Position numbers and translations under genes: made by a program. 43,485 bases of DNA, taken from contig CAJXVM010000031.1 of the NCBI GenBank assembly GCA_913061095.1, positions 1-43,485 of the forward strand, read 5' to 3'. The notes beneath the pieces are model-generated. The model saw nothing but the letters and a program-made list of their open reading frames with translations. It was not told where the DNA came from and searched no databases. This document shows, in pieces, positions 1 to 8,551 of the stretch. The stretch is from an uncultured Ignavibacteria bacterium (lineage in GTDB: Bacteria; Bacteroidota; Ignavibacteria; SZUA-365). Position 1 is the first letter of the stretch, and each line of letters starts with the position of its first letter.

Positions 1-3000
1 TCCGAGACCGACGTCGTGCCGTTGATCGGATCTTCCCACATACCCAGCGGCGCCGGCTGGCGCACGCCGCGCAGCTGGTTACGATCCATCACCATCGACG
101 CCTCGTGATCCGCGTACGGGAACGTCACGTTCGCCGTCCAACCCGAACCGACGTGGTCAAACTGCCAGTACCGCTTCACATACAGCAAACGCGAGAGATT
201 CTGCGGCAGCTGATTCGGATAGGTGCGGATCGTCAGTTCATCGATCTGACCCGCCGTCACTTCCAGTGTCGCGATCGGGTCGCCCGTCTGCGTATCGACG
301 AAGTGATACGGACTGCCCGGCACCGTGAACGGGCCCGGAAGCTTCCCGACCAGCGTCGTGCGTCCTGTTCCGCCACCGGTGTTGGTGATGCGCAGATGCA
401 CTTCCACCTCAAGCGGCTGATTGGTCGCCACAAGACCCTGGTTCGGGGGCGGGAAGTCGTCGTTGAACAGCACCGCGTAGAACGTCAGATGCCCGATGTG
501 CAGCCCCGGTGACATCCCCGAGGGATCCACCGTCATCGTGAACGTCTGGAACTGACGCGGACGCGGCGGCGTGAAATTGTAGCCCTGCTCGGTCGGATCC
601 GGGTTCTCCTTGGTGATCGTGATCCACGAATCCGCCGACTCGACGTCCCAGAGCATGTCGCCCCGGAATCCGTAAATGTTTGTCGTCGTCGCAACCTGGA
701 AGGTCTTGTTGATCAGACCCGGCTGCTTGTAGTTCGCCGTCACCTGAATCGGATCGCTGTCGTCATCGACGAAGTCCTCGATCGGCGAGCCCGGAAGGGC
801 GTACCCGATTTTGGGCGGCGGTGACGGATTGTCGTCGAGCTTGATGTTGTCGATCGACCATTCAGCCCCGTCCGCTGTCGATACCACACGGATACCGATG
901 TAATACATGCCCGTCGCCGGCGGCGTGTTGAAGTACGGATCCCCGGCTTCACCGGAATTGATCCACAGCTCCTTGGCCGTGTACGTGCCCTGGCCGACGC
1001 TCGAGAACGTCGCGAACGTCGTCATTGACGACGGCGTCGGCGCATTGCCCCAGGCCATCTCGATCGACACCGGCACCGAGGCGATGTTTTCGAAATCGAA
1101 GCCGATCCGGTAGCTCGCCGCTGGAAGCAGCGACGCCGCCGGCGTGACAATCCACTCGTCGGAGGGATTGCCGCCGTCATTGAAGTAGATCGCCGTTGTG
1201 CCGCCGGAGCCCACCCCGGTTTCGGTCACCGGCTGCTCGCCGCCGTTGTTGTCGATGATCGTCCACGGCAGATCCATCCAACCCGGATAGTACGAGAATT
1301 CCGGTGTGGCGAACCTGTCGAAGTTCTCGAATCCGTGTACCTTCTCGCCGAAGATCTCGTGCGTATCGCTTGCCTGGTCGTTCGCGCCGTTCGCGTCATT
1401 CGCCCAGAAACTCCGCACGTACAGTGTCGTGCTCGGTGATTCGGCGAGACCGGTCAGCGGCGTGGCAAACTCCACGAGGCCCTCGCTGCCGTTCCACGTC
1501 GGCGTCAGGTTCTCCACCACCGCCGCGTCGCCCTGGTTCGCCATTGGCATCCCGGCGAAGCCGAGGTCCAGCGACGTCGGATTGTCCTTGAGACCCATGT
1601 TCTCGATGACGGCTTTCACCGTGTGGTTGTTTGCGCCTGCCAGGCGGGCCCATTTGTCGGTCGCGTAGCCGACCTGCACGAGTTTGACCGCCATGTCGTA
1701 CTCAGGCGGCGGCGTCGGGTACTCGTCAGCGCCGATGCAGGGAGTCGTCCCGCGTGATTCGCCGTCGATATCCTCGGTGATCCCGAGATTCGCGCCTGCG
1801 AGGTACGCCTTGTGCGAACGCGAGTGCAGATCCGTCGGAGACACGTAGTACGCCTCGCCCCACTGCGAATTCGCGTTGAACGTCGTCTTCGGCAGTGTCG
1901 CCCACGTCTTCGCACCTTCCCAGTCGAAGGGCGTCGACGAACTGTAGCTGTAGAAAACGTTGTAATCAAAGGTCGTAAATTTCGCATCATTCGACACGTA
2001 GAGCAGATAGGCTGTCCCCTGCGCCGTTCCCGTCGACGGTTCGTCGATCTGGATCATGTTGTTGCGCACGTCCCAGTCCCCGTAACCCGAATAGTAGTAC
2101 AGGTACATGCCGTACTTGGTGTTCGAGTCATTGCCCGGCGGAACGATGTTGATGCTGTTGTGGAAACAGTCCACGTAGCGATCGTAGTACCTGCTGTACA
2201 GGCCGTACTGCGTCGACGCGTTCGTCGGTGTCGCCGGAACCGTCGTGATCATGTTGTTGATGATCTTCGCACGGTTCGAGCTCGAGGAATAGCGGTTGGT
2301 GTAATACAGGTAGATCCCGTACTGCTTGGCCTGGATCACGTTGTCTTCGATCCGCGGTCCATTCTGTGCGCGGTAACAGTACACTCCATATCCCCCGGTA
2401 TAGGTGTTCCCCATCCGCTGCTTGATCGTGTTTCCGATGATCTGCGGCCCGGAATGATAGTAATAGAGGTAAATTCCGTAAACGTAGAAATCCGTGATCG
2501 TGTTGTTGAGGAAGCGGTTGTTCTGCGTCCATAACGACGAGCTGCTGCTGCTGTAGGTGCGCAGGTAAATCCCCGTGCCCCCGCCGGTCAGCGTGCAGTT
2601 CTGCACCGTCAGGTTCTCAGCGTATTTGCGATACGTCGTCGTACTCGTCGTCGTACGTCCGGCGATTGCCGCCGTATACGTGTCGGTGGTGGTCGTACTC
2701 ATGTTGATCGTGCAGTTGTCGATCGTGATGTGATCGCAGGGATTCGAGTACGAGGTGTTCGTCATCAGAATGATGCCAGCGCCTTCCGCGCCATCATTAT
2801 TGATCGTCAGACCCTTGAATGTGATGTAGTCCGCCCGGTCCAGACGGATGACGTAATCGTAGTCGCTCGTCGTGTTGTACGCGATCACCGGGTTGTTCGT
2901 CCCTCCGTCGAAAGTGATCGTGTTCGTCGCACTGGATCCCGTGATCTGCTGGATCTCGAACTGTTCGCTGTACGTGCCCGAAGCCACGTTGAACGTCACC

Positions 3001-4160
3001 GGTCCCGTAATGCCAGCCAGGTTCAGCACCGTGACGGCCGCGCTGAACGAAGTGAAGTTCGTCGGTCCCGAACCATTCGGATCGATGGTGTAGGTGCCGC
3101 TGAGCGGACCAAATATCCCGATCGATCCCGCAGGCGAGGATGGATTTGGCGTGGAGCTCGATCCGTCGAAGGTGAAACTCGTGCACGACGCATCGATCTG
3201 GTTGCCCGACATCGCCGTGGGAGAGACATCTACCACCAGCCAGAAATAATTCGAACCCAGCGTCAGCGTCTGCGTGTCGGTAAACGACAGCGTGCCGCCC
3301 GGCGTGGCGACGGCACTGCCGAACATGTTGCTCGTCGAGAAGTTCGAGCTGTTGCCCGTGTAGTACAGCCGCGCGTTCGAAATATCACCGAGATTCGTCG
3401 TGCCGGCCGTGCTGAAATTCATTGCCGTGACGTCCTTCGGATTCGTCGGACTGCTGGTCAGCAGATTCACTCGCAGGACCTGCAGATTGCTTGTGCCGGC
3501 TCCGCTCACGGTCGTCGGATGCTCGGCGTAGCTGCTGAGCAGGCTCATGTTGCCTGGCTCGTAGAGCTGGAACAGATCCACCGCCATGTCGCTGGTGAAA
3601 CTCGACCCGCGTACGCCCTTGAAACGTACCCAGAGATCCGTGGACGTGTTGTAGGCTGCAAGACTGACTGAAGCCTGCGTCCAGGGTGCTGTCATGGAAC
3701 TGTGCTGCTGACCGGTTTTCGACCACAGTGACGTCCAACTCACACCCGAGTTCGTGGAAACCTCAAAAGCCAGCGTTCCCATCGCGGAACCATACATATG
3801 ATACCAGAAATATGCGGTGGGACTTGTCATCGCCGAAACGTCAAAACGATTTGTCAGGTATGCCGTCCCGGAGCTTGTACTCGTCTCGAGATAGACGTAG
3901 TACGTGCCGTCATACGGACCGCTTGGTCCGGTGTTCGATGAACCAGTATTGTTGTTATCCCATTGCCAATATGGACCACTACCACTTCGTGTCCATCCGT
4001 CCCATGGGCCACTCGATCCCCCGGTATCAAAACTTGTCTGATATGGCGCCGGCATCGTGGTCTGCGCCTGACCCGGCGGTGTGGCGAGAAAACCAAGGAC
4101 CGCAACAAGGGCGATTGCGAGAGGGAGTCCCCGGCCGAAATGGATGACATAGCCTTTCAT
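1..4160 (-). CDS. Giant secreted beta-helix (adhesin-like) protein, 3' end outside window
   Basis: One uninterrupted frame runs from ATG at 4160 to base 1 (1386 codons, no stop), so the C-terminus lies outside the window. AGGTGA precedes the start. Residues 1-33 look like a signal peptide ending in GQAQ. Next come a beta-sandwich region (about 40-190), a linker, and a region beginning SGTYTIDPNGSG (about 350) that leads into right-handed parallel beta-helix repeats. These are rich in Asn and Tyr and repeat the pattern (Y)G(I/V/L/M)Y. After about residue 900 there is a choice-of-anchor/cleaved-adhesin-like sandwich (GWMDLPW, WIVTPA) and further beta domains. The SGTY...PTF...AAV layout recurs in the proteins at 36392-39646 and 39787-43047, so a T9SS sorting domain beyond the edge is likely but unseen. 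Probably a surface or secreted carbohydrate-binding or adhesive protein; no catalytic motif was recognised. Confidence 0.85.
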   Translation of the reverse strand, partial: MKGYVIHFGRGLPLAIALVAVLGFLATPPGQAQTTMPAPYQTSFDTGGSSGPWDGWTRSGSGPYWQWDNNNTGSSNTGPSGPYDGTYYVYLETSTSSGTAYLTNRFDVSAMTSPTAYFWYHMYGSAMGTLAFEVSTNSGVSWTSLWSKTGQQHSSMTAPWTQASVSLAAYNTSTDLWVRFKGVRGSSFTSDMAVDLFQLYEPGNMSLLSSYAEHPTTVSGAGTSNLQVLRVNLLTSSPTNPKDVTAMNFSTAGTTNLGDISNARLYYTGNSSNFSTSNMFGSAVATPGGTLSFTDTQTLTLGSNYFWLVVDVSPTAMSGNQIDASCTSFTFDGSSSTPNPSSPAGSIGIFGPLSGTYTIDPNGSGPTNFTSFSAAVTVLNLAGITGPVTFNVASGTYSEQFEIQQITGSSATNTITFDGGTNNPVIAYNTTSDYDYVIRLDRADYITFKGLTINNDGAEGAGIILMTNTSYSNPCDHITIDNCTINMSTTTTDTYTAAIAGRTTTSTTTYRKYAENLTVQNCTLTGGGTGIYLRTYSSSSSSLWTQNNRFLNNTITDFYVYGIYLYYYHSGPQIIGNTIKQRMGNTYTGGYGVYCYRAQNGPRIEDNVIQAKQYGIYLYYTNRYSSSSNRAKIINNMITTVPATPTNASTQYGLYSRYYDRYVDCFHNSINIVPPGNDSNTKYGMYLYYYSGYGDWDVRNNMIQIDEPSTGTAQGTAYLLYVSNDAKFTTFDYNVFYSYSSSTPFDWEGAKTWATLPKTTFNANSQWGEAYYVSPTDLHSRSHKAYLAGANLGITEDIDGESRGTTPCIGADEYPTPPPEYDMAVKLVQVGYATDKWARLAGANNHTVKAVIENMGLKDNPTSLDLGFAGMPMANQGDAAVVENLTPTWNGSEGLVEFATPLTGLAESPSTTLYVRSFWANDANGANDQASDTHEIFGEKVHGFENFDRFATPEFSYYPGWMDLPWTIIDNNGGEQPVTETGVGSGGTTAIYFNDGGNPSDEWIVTPAASLLPAASYRIGFDFENIASVPVSIEMAWGNAPTPSSMTTFATFSSVGQGTYTAKELWINSGEAGDPYFNTPPATGMYYIGIRVVSTADGAEWSIDNIKLDDNPSPPPKIGYALPGSPIEDFVDDDSDPIQVTANYKQPGLINKTFQVATTTNIYGFRGDMLWDVESADSWITITKENPDPTEQGYNFTPPRPRQFQTFTMTVDPSGMSPGLHIGHLTFYAVLFNDDFPPPNQGLVATNQPLEVEVHLRITNTGGGTGRTTLVGKLPGPFTVPGSPYHFVDTQTGDPIATLEVTAGQIDELTIRTYPNQLPQNLSRLLYVKRYWQFDHVGSGWTANVTFPYADHEASMVMDRNQLRGVRQPAPLGMWEDPINGTTSVS

Positions 4161-4291
4161 ACGTTCACCTGTAAATTGTGAAAGGGAGAAAATTGCATAA
4201 ATGAACTCCAGTGACAGAAAACACCCATATCAGGATGCTCACCTCTGTCCTGAATCGTTTGGAATCATATGTACATCGAGCCGTAGTGTAT

Positions 4292-4322
4292 GAAAGATAG
4301 GCCCTTTGCTTTCTCAACGCAA
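4292..4322 (-). promoter_or_regulatory. Bacteroidota-type promoter for the 1-4160 gene
   Basis: On the minus strand, TTG (4320-4322) is followed after exactly 20 bases by TATCTTTC (4292-4299), close to the Bacteroidota -33 TTTG / -7 TAnnTTTG consensus. The predicted transcript start leaves a leader of about 125 nt before ATG 4160. An AT-rich motif lies immediately upstream. Confidence 0.6.
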
Positions 4323-4355
4323 GACAAAAAGTGCTTTTTTTTCACAGTGAAAAAA
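4323..4355 (-). promoter_or_regulatory. AT-rich palindromic upstream element
   Basis: The 308-base gap 4161-4468 holds only this gene's leader, promoter and this element. Bases 4323-4339 read GACAAAAAGTGCTTTTT on the plus strand. They overlap a perfect palindrome, TTTTTTCAC-A-GTGAAAAAA (4337-4355). A close relative of the first motif sits at 43302-43326, upstream of another beta-helix gene. This may be an activator/repressor site or an UP-like element; the function is inferred. Confidence 0.4.
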
Positions 4356-4468
4356 TGGGCCGCTTTCAGGGGAAAGAATATACGATATATCGCACTTCCC
4401 GAAGCCCTGCAGAAGGGATATGCCCGTCTGGGAATGAAATGACAGTCAGAACAACGAAACGGAAGGTG

Positions 4469-6754
4469 TCAGGGCAGGGTCTGAAGCAGTGAAGCCGCTG
4501 TTCCGGCTTCGTCCGAGGAGGGAGCGTGTTCGATGCACGCTTCCAGAAGGGAACGCGCTCTGGCGGTGTCGCGGCGTACGTCGAGGTGGAAACGCGCCGC
4601 AACGAGATACCAGGAGGGATAGGTGGAGGGTTCGCGCTCGAGGGCGCGGTCGTAATAGCGGGCGGCCCGATCGAGCAGGCCATAGCGGTGATATAGACTG
4701 CCCGCCGTCATGAGCAGAAACGCGTCACGGGTATCCTCATCCGTCGCGGCGGAGAGCATGGCAGCGGCCTGCGTTTCGTCCGCCGGCGGCTGCACGAGCA
4801 GATTCAGCAGTCCCCGCTCGGGCCACGACGGCAGCATCGTGCTGAAATCCCCCATGTATTCCAGAACGATATCACGCCGCTTTACCTGCCAGGCCGAAAG
4901 CAGCGCGCGTGCCGCGAATTCGCGGAAAAAACGGGACGACGCCTCGGGCCGGGCGTCATCCTGCGCTGAACGAGCATCCGATTTTCGTCCATCGGCAGGA
5001 AGCGAATCCCCCCTGTCGCCCTCACGTGCCGTGCGCGCATCCTCGAGGAGGGTATCCATCAGCCAGCGCCATTCCCGCGCAGCCGCGTCGGCATCCCGCA
5101 GGCGGAGCACGGAGCTGAGGTATTCCTCGTAGCTGACATCCCGGCGATAGCCGGTTTCGATGAGACGCCGCATCACACGGAAATATGCATCCCCCTCCCC
5201 GCCCGAGCGGTAGAATTTGCGGAGATTCTCCCAGGCGGTGAAGGTGTTCATCGGAAGAAGTATCCCTGCATCCATGGAAGCGATCTGCTCGAAGCGCTCG
5301 GCGGAGGCCTCCTCGTCGGTGTTGACCATGACCCAGAGCGCGAGCTGCGAGAGCACGGCGGCGGCGAGGGCCGGAAGGAAGAGACGCACGCGCTGGCTGC
5401 TGCGCTCGTCGAGCACGAGGATGAGGACGAAAAGCAGGAAGACGCCGCCCAGCACCGCGAATGCCGCGACATCCCAGTCGCGCGCGAGACCGAGGAAGGT
5501 GTTGCCGAAGATCAGCAGGGTGAAGCCGCCCGCCGCGGCAGTGGCGCCGAAGAGCACCGGTGGCGCGGAAAGAAGTTGCTTTCGCCGGGCGGAGAAAAGC
5601 AGCACCGGGAGGACGAAAATCATCGCGCCCATCGTGAGGAACAGCGCGTTGAGGAGGTCGGCCCAGCGCTCCGGCGCGGTGAGCACGTACCGCTGCCATC
5701 CGGTGGAGAGTCCGTCGACGATACGTTCGTACGGCGTGAGCGGCACGAGGTAGGCGCTGTCGCCGCTGCCGCCTCCCGCCACATAGAGCACGGCGATGCC
5801 GGCGAGCGGCAGCAGCATGAGCACGACCGCGGCGCGGCGGAGCGGGAACGCGCCCTCCTCGCCGCGGAATTTCCAGTGGAGCAGCAGCAGATAGGATGGA
5901 ATCCAGACGACGGCCGAGGCGCCGAAGAGGATGGCGGCGAACAGGAGCGCACCGGGCAGCCAGACGGAATTGCGGCCGCGCAGGCACTGCCAGGCGGTCA
6001 TGAAATACGCGATGCTCAGCGCGTACACCAGGGCGTAGAGCTCGATGTAGCCGAGGAAGATCAGCGAGCCGGAGGAGCCGAGCAGCAGCAGCATGGCGAG
6101 CCCGGTCGTGCGGGAGCGCTCCTTCAGCGTGGCGAACAGCACGGCGGCGGTGGCGATCACGGCACCGGCGGCATCCGCGACGACGAAGGGAAGACGGAGA
6201 TCGTCGGGTTGAAACATCCGCGCGCCGGCATCGATCAGAAGTCCGGTCAGCCACGCGCTGGGCTTGATCATGCTGTTGGCGTAACCGGAGACGTTCATGC
6301 TGCGGTACAGTTCGGCGGGATACCAGGTACCGTCTCCGAGGAAGGCATAGCTCACGTGCACGGTCATCGCCACGGCGCCCGCGGCCACGGTGAGCAGCAG
6401 CGCCAGGGTCAGGCGGACGGGCGCCGCACCACCGGAATCCGTATCGCCGGCAGCCGCCCCGCTGCGTCCGGTGAAGAGACGCGCGACGGCGGGAAAGATG
6501 AACAGCAGCGGCAGCCATGCGAGCAGCAGGGGCAGAGCTCCGTCGAGCACGGAGAAAAAGTCAATCCCCCACAGCCGCAGTCCCCCGGTGGGCGCTGCCG
6601 CGGCGATGCCGCGCAGCACGACGAAGGCGCCGACGGCCCAGAGCACGCTGCGCTCGGTGCGCGACAGCTCCGGCGCGGCGCTGAGCGGCTTGCGGCCGCT
6701 GCCGTCGGATCTGGCGTTGCCCTGCTTCTGCTGCTTTTTCCGTTTCTGAGCCAA
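4469..6754 (-). CDS. Polytopic membrane protein with C-terminal TPR region (GT-C-like)
   Basis: 761 aa. A basic cytoplasmic N-terminus (MAQKRKKQQK) is followed by about eleven hydrophobic segments between residues 35 and 470. The C-terminal half is hydrophilic and ends in a tetratricopeptide-like region (roughly 660-755; LLDRAARYYDRALEREPSTY). The first large loop carries FLGDGTWYPAELYR. An acidic residue early in an outer loop is typical of GT-C glycosyltransferases of the PMT/ArnT type, and the fold layout (multi-helix core plus soluble TPR tail) is compatible. I could not confirm a donor-binding motif, so the function stays open: a lipid-linked glycosyltransferase, or a membrane protein of unknown role. 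It has its own promoter at 6827-6857. No Shine-Dalgarno sequence is evident before ATG 6754. Confidence 0.75.
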   Translation of the reverse strand: MAQKRKKQQKQGNARSDGSGRKPLSAAPELSRTERSVLWAVGAFVVLRGIAAAAPTGGLRLWGIDFFSVLDGALPLLLAWLPLLFIFPAVARLFTGRSGAAAGDTDSGGAAPVRLTLALLLTVAAGAVAMTVHVSYAFLGDGTWYPAELYRSMNVSGYANSMIKPSAWLTGLLIDAGARMFQPDDLRLPFVVADAAGAVIATAAVLFATLKERSRTTGLAMLLLLGSSGSLIFLGYIELYALVYALSIAYFMTAWQCLRGRNSVWLPGALLFAAILFGASAVVWIPSYLLLLHWKFRGEEGAFPLRRAAVVLMLLPLAGIAVLYVAGGGSGDSAYLVPLTPYERIVDGLSTGWQRYVLTAPERWADLLNALFLTMGAMIFVLPVLLFSARRKQLLSAPPVLFGATAAAGGFTLLIFGNTFLGLARDWDVAAFAVLGGVFLLFVLILVLDERSSQRVRLFLPALAAAVLSQLALWVMVNTDEEASAERFEQIASMDAGILLPMNTFTAWENLRKFYRSGGEGDAYFRVMRRLIETGYRRDVSYEEYLSSVLRLRDADAAAREWRWLMDTLLEDARTAREGDRGDSLPADGRKSDARSAQDDARPEASSRFFREFAARALLSAWQVKRRDIVLEYMGDFSTMLPSWPERGLLNLLVQPPADETQAAAMLSAATDEDTRDAFLLMTAGSLYHRYGLLDRAARYYDRALEREPSTYPSWYLVAARFHLDVRRDTARARSLLEACIEHAPSSDEAGTAASLLQTLP

Positions 6755-6826
6755 TGGTGATCTGATTGTGGGGATGCGGCGCCGGGGGACGCTGACAGGC
6801 AGTGCCGGTCCGGCTGTGTGAACCGT

Positions 6827-6857
6827 TCAATATAGCTGATGGAGGGAGGATGGACAA
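6827..6857 (-). promoter_or_regulatory. Promoter for the GT-C-like membrane protein gene
   Basis: The minus strand has TTG (6855-6857), 20 bases, then TATATTGA (6827-6834); it can equally be read as TTGTCC-N17-TATATT. The expected leader is about 65 nt to ATG 6754. Confidence 0.55.
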
Positions 6858-6872
6858 CGGGGGAAGCGGCTG

Positions 6873-6982
6873 TGTCGGGTGACCACACGCTCACGCGTGT
6901 GGATACCGCCGGCGGCTCGGGATGTCGGGTGACCACACATTCACGCGTGTGGATACCGCTAGCCACACCCGTCAGGGTGTGG
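6873..6982. repeat. Hairpin cluster with GTGA-type tetraloops, two tandem units plus one relative
   Basis: Two copies of a 37-bp unit (6873-6909 and 6923-6959, two mismatches) are spaced exactly 50 bp apart. Each contains a hairpin: CCACACGC-TCAC-GCGTGTGG at 6883-6902 and a slightly mispaired copy at 6933-6952. On the minus strand, the coding direction, the loop reads GTGA. A third hairpin, CCACACCC-GTCA-GGGTGTGG, follows at 6963-6982. The cluster lies just past the stop of the GH18-like gene (7000) and could act as a terminator or mRNA-stabilising structure. There is no T-tract. It is related to the hairpins at 11163-11192 and 26743-27081. Confidence 0.8.
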
Positions 6983-6999
6983 ACACGGACGCTCCGCCA

Positions 7000-8544
7000 C
7001 TAGCGAACAACAATAAACGGCCGTACCGTCCGCTCCCCCGCCGATGTCAGCTCCAGCAGATATGTGCCTGCGCCGACATCACGCAGCGGCAGCGCCGCGC
7101 GTTCATCCCCCCGAAAAAGACTTTTCTCCCAGAGGATACGTCCCAGCAAATCGCGCATCACCAGGCGCGCCTGTCCACCCGCCGGGAGGGTGAAACGGCA
7201 GTGCGCGACGCCCTCCGCCCGCACGGGCTGGGGATACACGTCGAGCGCAATCCCGCCGGCCAGCGGCGGCTCAGCGACCGTGGTCGTGCGCGTGAAGCTG
7301 CGCGCGAGCAGATCCCACAGCTCCGGATGCTCGCCGTCATAGCCGAGCGCCCACATCCCCGCGCCGGCGATGCCGAGATTCTTCACGAGTTCGTACTTGT
7401 ATTCGAGGCTTTCGGCGTCGTCGTACCAGACCTGCCGCCAGTCCGCCACGAGATACGGGAACCAGGGATTCAGAAAGACCGTGCTCCACCGGCGATCATG
7501 GCTCTGCAGCATCTCCTGAACGCGTGAATAGGTGCGCGCCTGTCCCCTGCCCTGCGTCGAGGACTGTGGCGCCTCCGAGACCACCGGCCAGTCGTAGCCG
7601 TAATACGGCACGCCCATGACCATGCGTTCGGCGGGGATGCCGTTCTGCAGCCAGGTGGTGAGACTGCGCGTGACGTTGTACGTGCTGCCCTGCAGGGGAG
7701 CGACCGGACCGGCGGTACTGCTGCCCGACCACCAGTAATCGTAGCACATGATGAAGAAGATGTCGATGTGCTGCGCGAGGGCTGCGGCGTTCCACGAGTC
7801 GCTCCAGTCCACCGCGGGAAGGGCGGCGCTGATCTCCGCATCAGGCAGTTCCGACGCGAGCGCCGCGTCGAGCGTGGCGAAGAATGCGGTGAGGTTGTCG
7901 CGCTGATCGCCCGGCACCGCCTCGAAATCGATGTTCACGCCGTCGGCGCCGCGGAGGCGCATGAGTTCGATCAGGCGGCGCACCAGCGTGTCCCGCGCGG
8001 CGGGTGATGACAGCAGCGTGCGGTTGGCGGAGGCGCCGAAGTTCGTCGCGACCAGGTGCACGCGCACACCCGCCGCCTTCGCGCTGTCGATGACCGGCGA
8101 AACGAGCCATCCGTAATAATCGGCGATTTCACCGCTGCCGGGATCCACCGCCGCGCCGAAATACGCGAAATGAGAGAGCAGCTCGAAACGATAGAACTCT
8201 GCCGCCGCGTCGGGAATCCAGTACGGGTGGTAACCGAATACGGTGTGCGTGAGATCGGCATCTTGCGTGAGATCGGCATCTTGCGTGAGATCGGCATCTT
8301 GCGTGAGATCGGCATCCGCGGAGCGGCGAAGGGCATGCAGCTGTTCAGACGCGGCAGGCCGGCCGGGACTTTTGTCCGGGGAGGAAAGACGTGGCGCCGG
8401 GCGCGCGGCCGACTGCCGGGCATGCGGCATGGATGTCCGCTCGCGCAGCAGCTCCCGCGCGGAATCCTGCGCGCGCATGGACGGTGCGGCCGGGAAGCAC
8501 AGCAGGACCGCAAGAACAAAACGCATACGGACAGGGATGTTCAT
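7000..8544 (-). CDS. GH18-family-like secreted glycosidase with T9SS sorting domain
   Basis: 514 aa. The N-terminal signal peptide is MRFVLAVLLCFPAAPSMRAQ; the start may be ATG 8544 or the internal ATG at 8526. Residues about 76-99 are a run of DADLTQ repeats encoded by an 18-bp tandem repeat. The GH18 TIM-barrel domain spans about 102-420, with DGVNIDFE at 201-208. This matches the DxxDxDxE catalytic signature except that the second Asp is Asn; the catalytic Glu and preceding Asp are present. FGYHPYW and MCYDYWW are typical of YdhD/spore-cortex-like and chitinase-like GH18 proteins. The last 85 residues (LDVYPQPV...GTYLLEL...) form a T9SS sorting domain. It likely acts on chitin, peptidoglycan or another N-acetylglucosamine polymer at the surface. 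It starts 7 bases after the stop of the eIF-2B-like gene, so it is probably co-transcribed. Confidence 0.85.
   Translation of the reverse strand: MNIPVRMRFVLAVLLCFPAAPSMRAQDSARELLRERTSMPHARQSAARPAPRLSSPDKSPGRPAASEQLHALRRSADADLTQDADLTQDADLTQDADLTHTVFGYHPYWIPDAAAEFYRFELLSHFAYFGAAVDPGSGEIADYYGWLVSPVIDSAKAAGVRVHLVATNFGASANRTLLSSPAARDTLVRRLIELMRLRGADGVNIDFEAVPGDQRDNLTAFFATLDAALASELPDAEISAALPAVDWSDSWNAAALAQHIDIFFIMCYDYWWSGSSTAGPVAPLQGSTYNVTRSLTTWLQNGIPAERMVMGVPYYGYDWPVVSEAPQSSTQGRGQARTYSRVQEMLQSHDRRWSTVFLNPWFPYLVADWRQVWYDDAESLEYKYELVKNLGIAGAGMWALGYDGEHPELWDLLARSFTRTTTVAEPPLAGGIALDVYPQPVRAEGVAHCRFTLPAGGQARLVMRDLLGRILWEKSLFRGDERAALPLRDVGAGTYLLELTSAGERTVRPFIVVR
8247..8315 (-). repeat. 18-bp tandem repeat inside the GH18-like gene, about 3.8 copies
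   Basis: The unit GCGTGAGATCGGCATCTT (plus strand) occurs at 8247, 8265 and 8283 and partially at 8301-8315, apparently without mismatches. It stays in frame and encodes DADLTQ in the linker between the signal peptide region and the catalytic domain. Perfect identity points to recent slippage expansion and possible length variation between strains. Confidence 0.9.
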
Positions 8545-8551
8545 GGAGTGA

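Noticed and set aside
105-3671. Several plus-strand frames (105-512, 1812-2534, 2730-3671) and short minus-strand fragments
   Set aside because: They overlap the single long minus-strand frame 4160 to 1, which has a signal peptide, domain order and promoter; that frame is easily overlooked because it has no stop inside the window.
5576-6760. 394-codon plus-strand frame over the GT-C-like gene
   Set aside because: Glu/Gln/Gly-rich antisense of hydrophobic codons; the minus-strand frame has clear membrane segments and a promoter.
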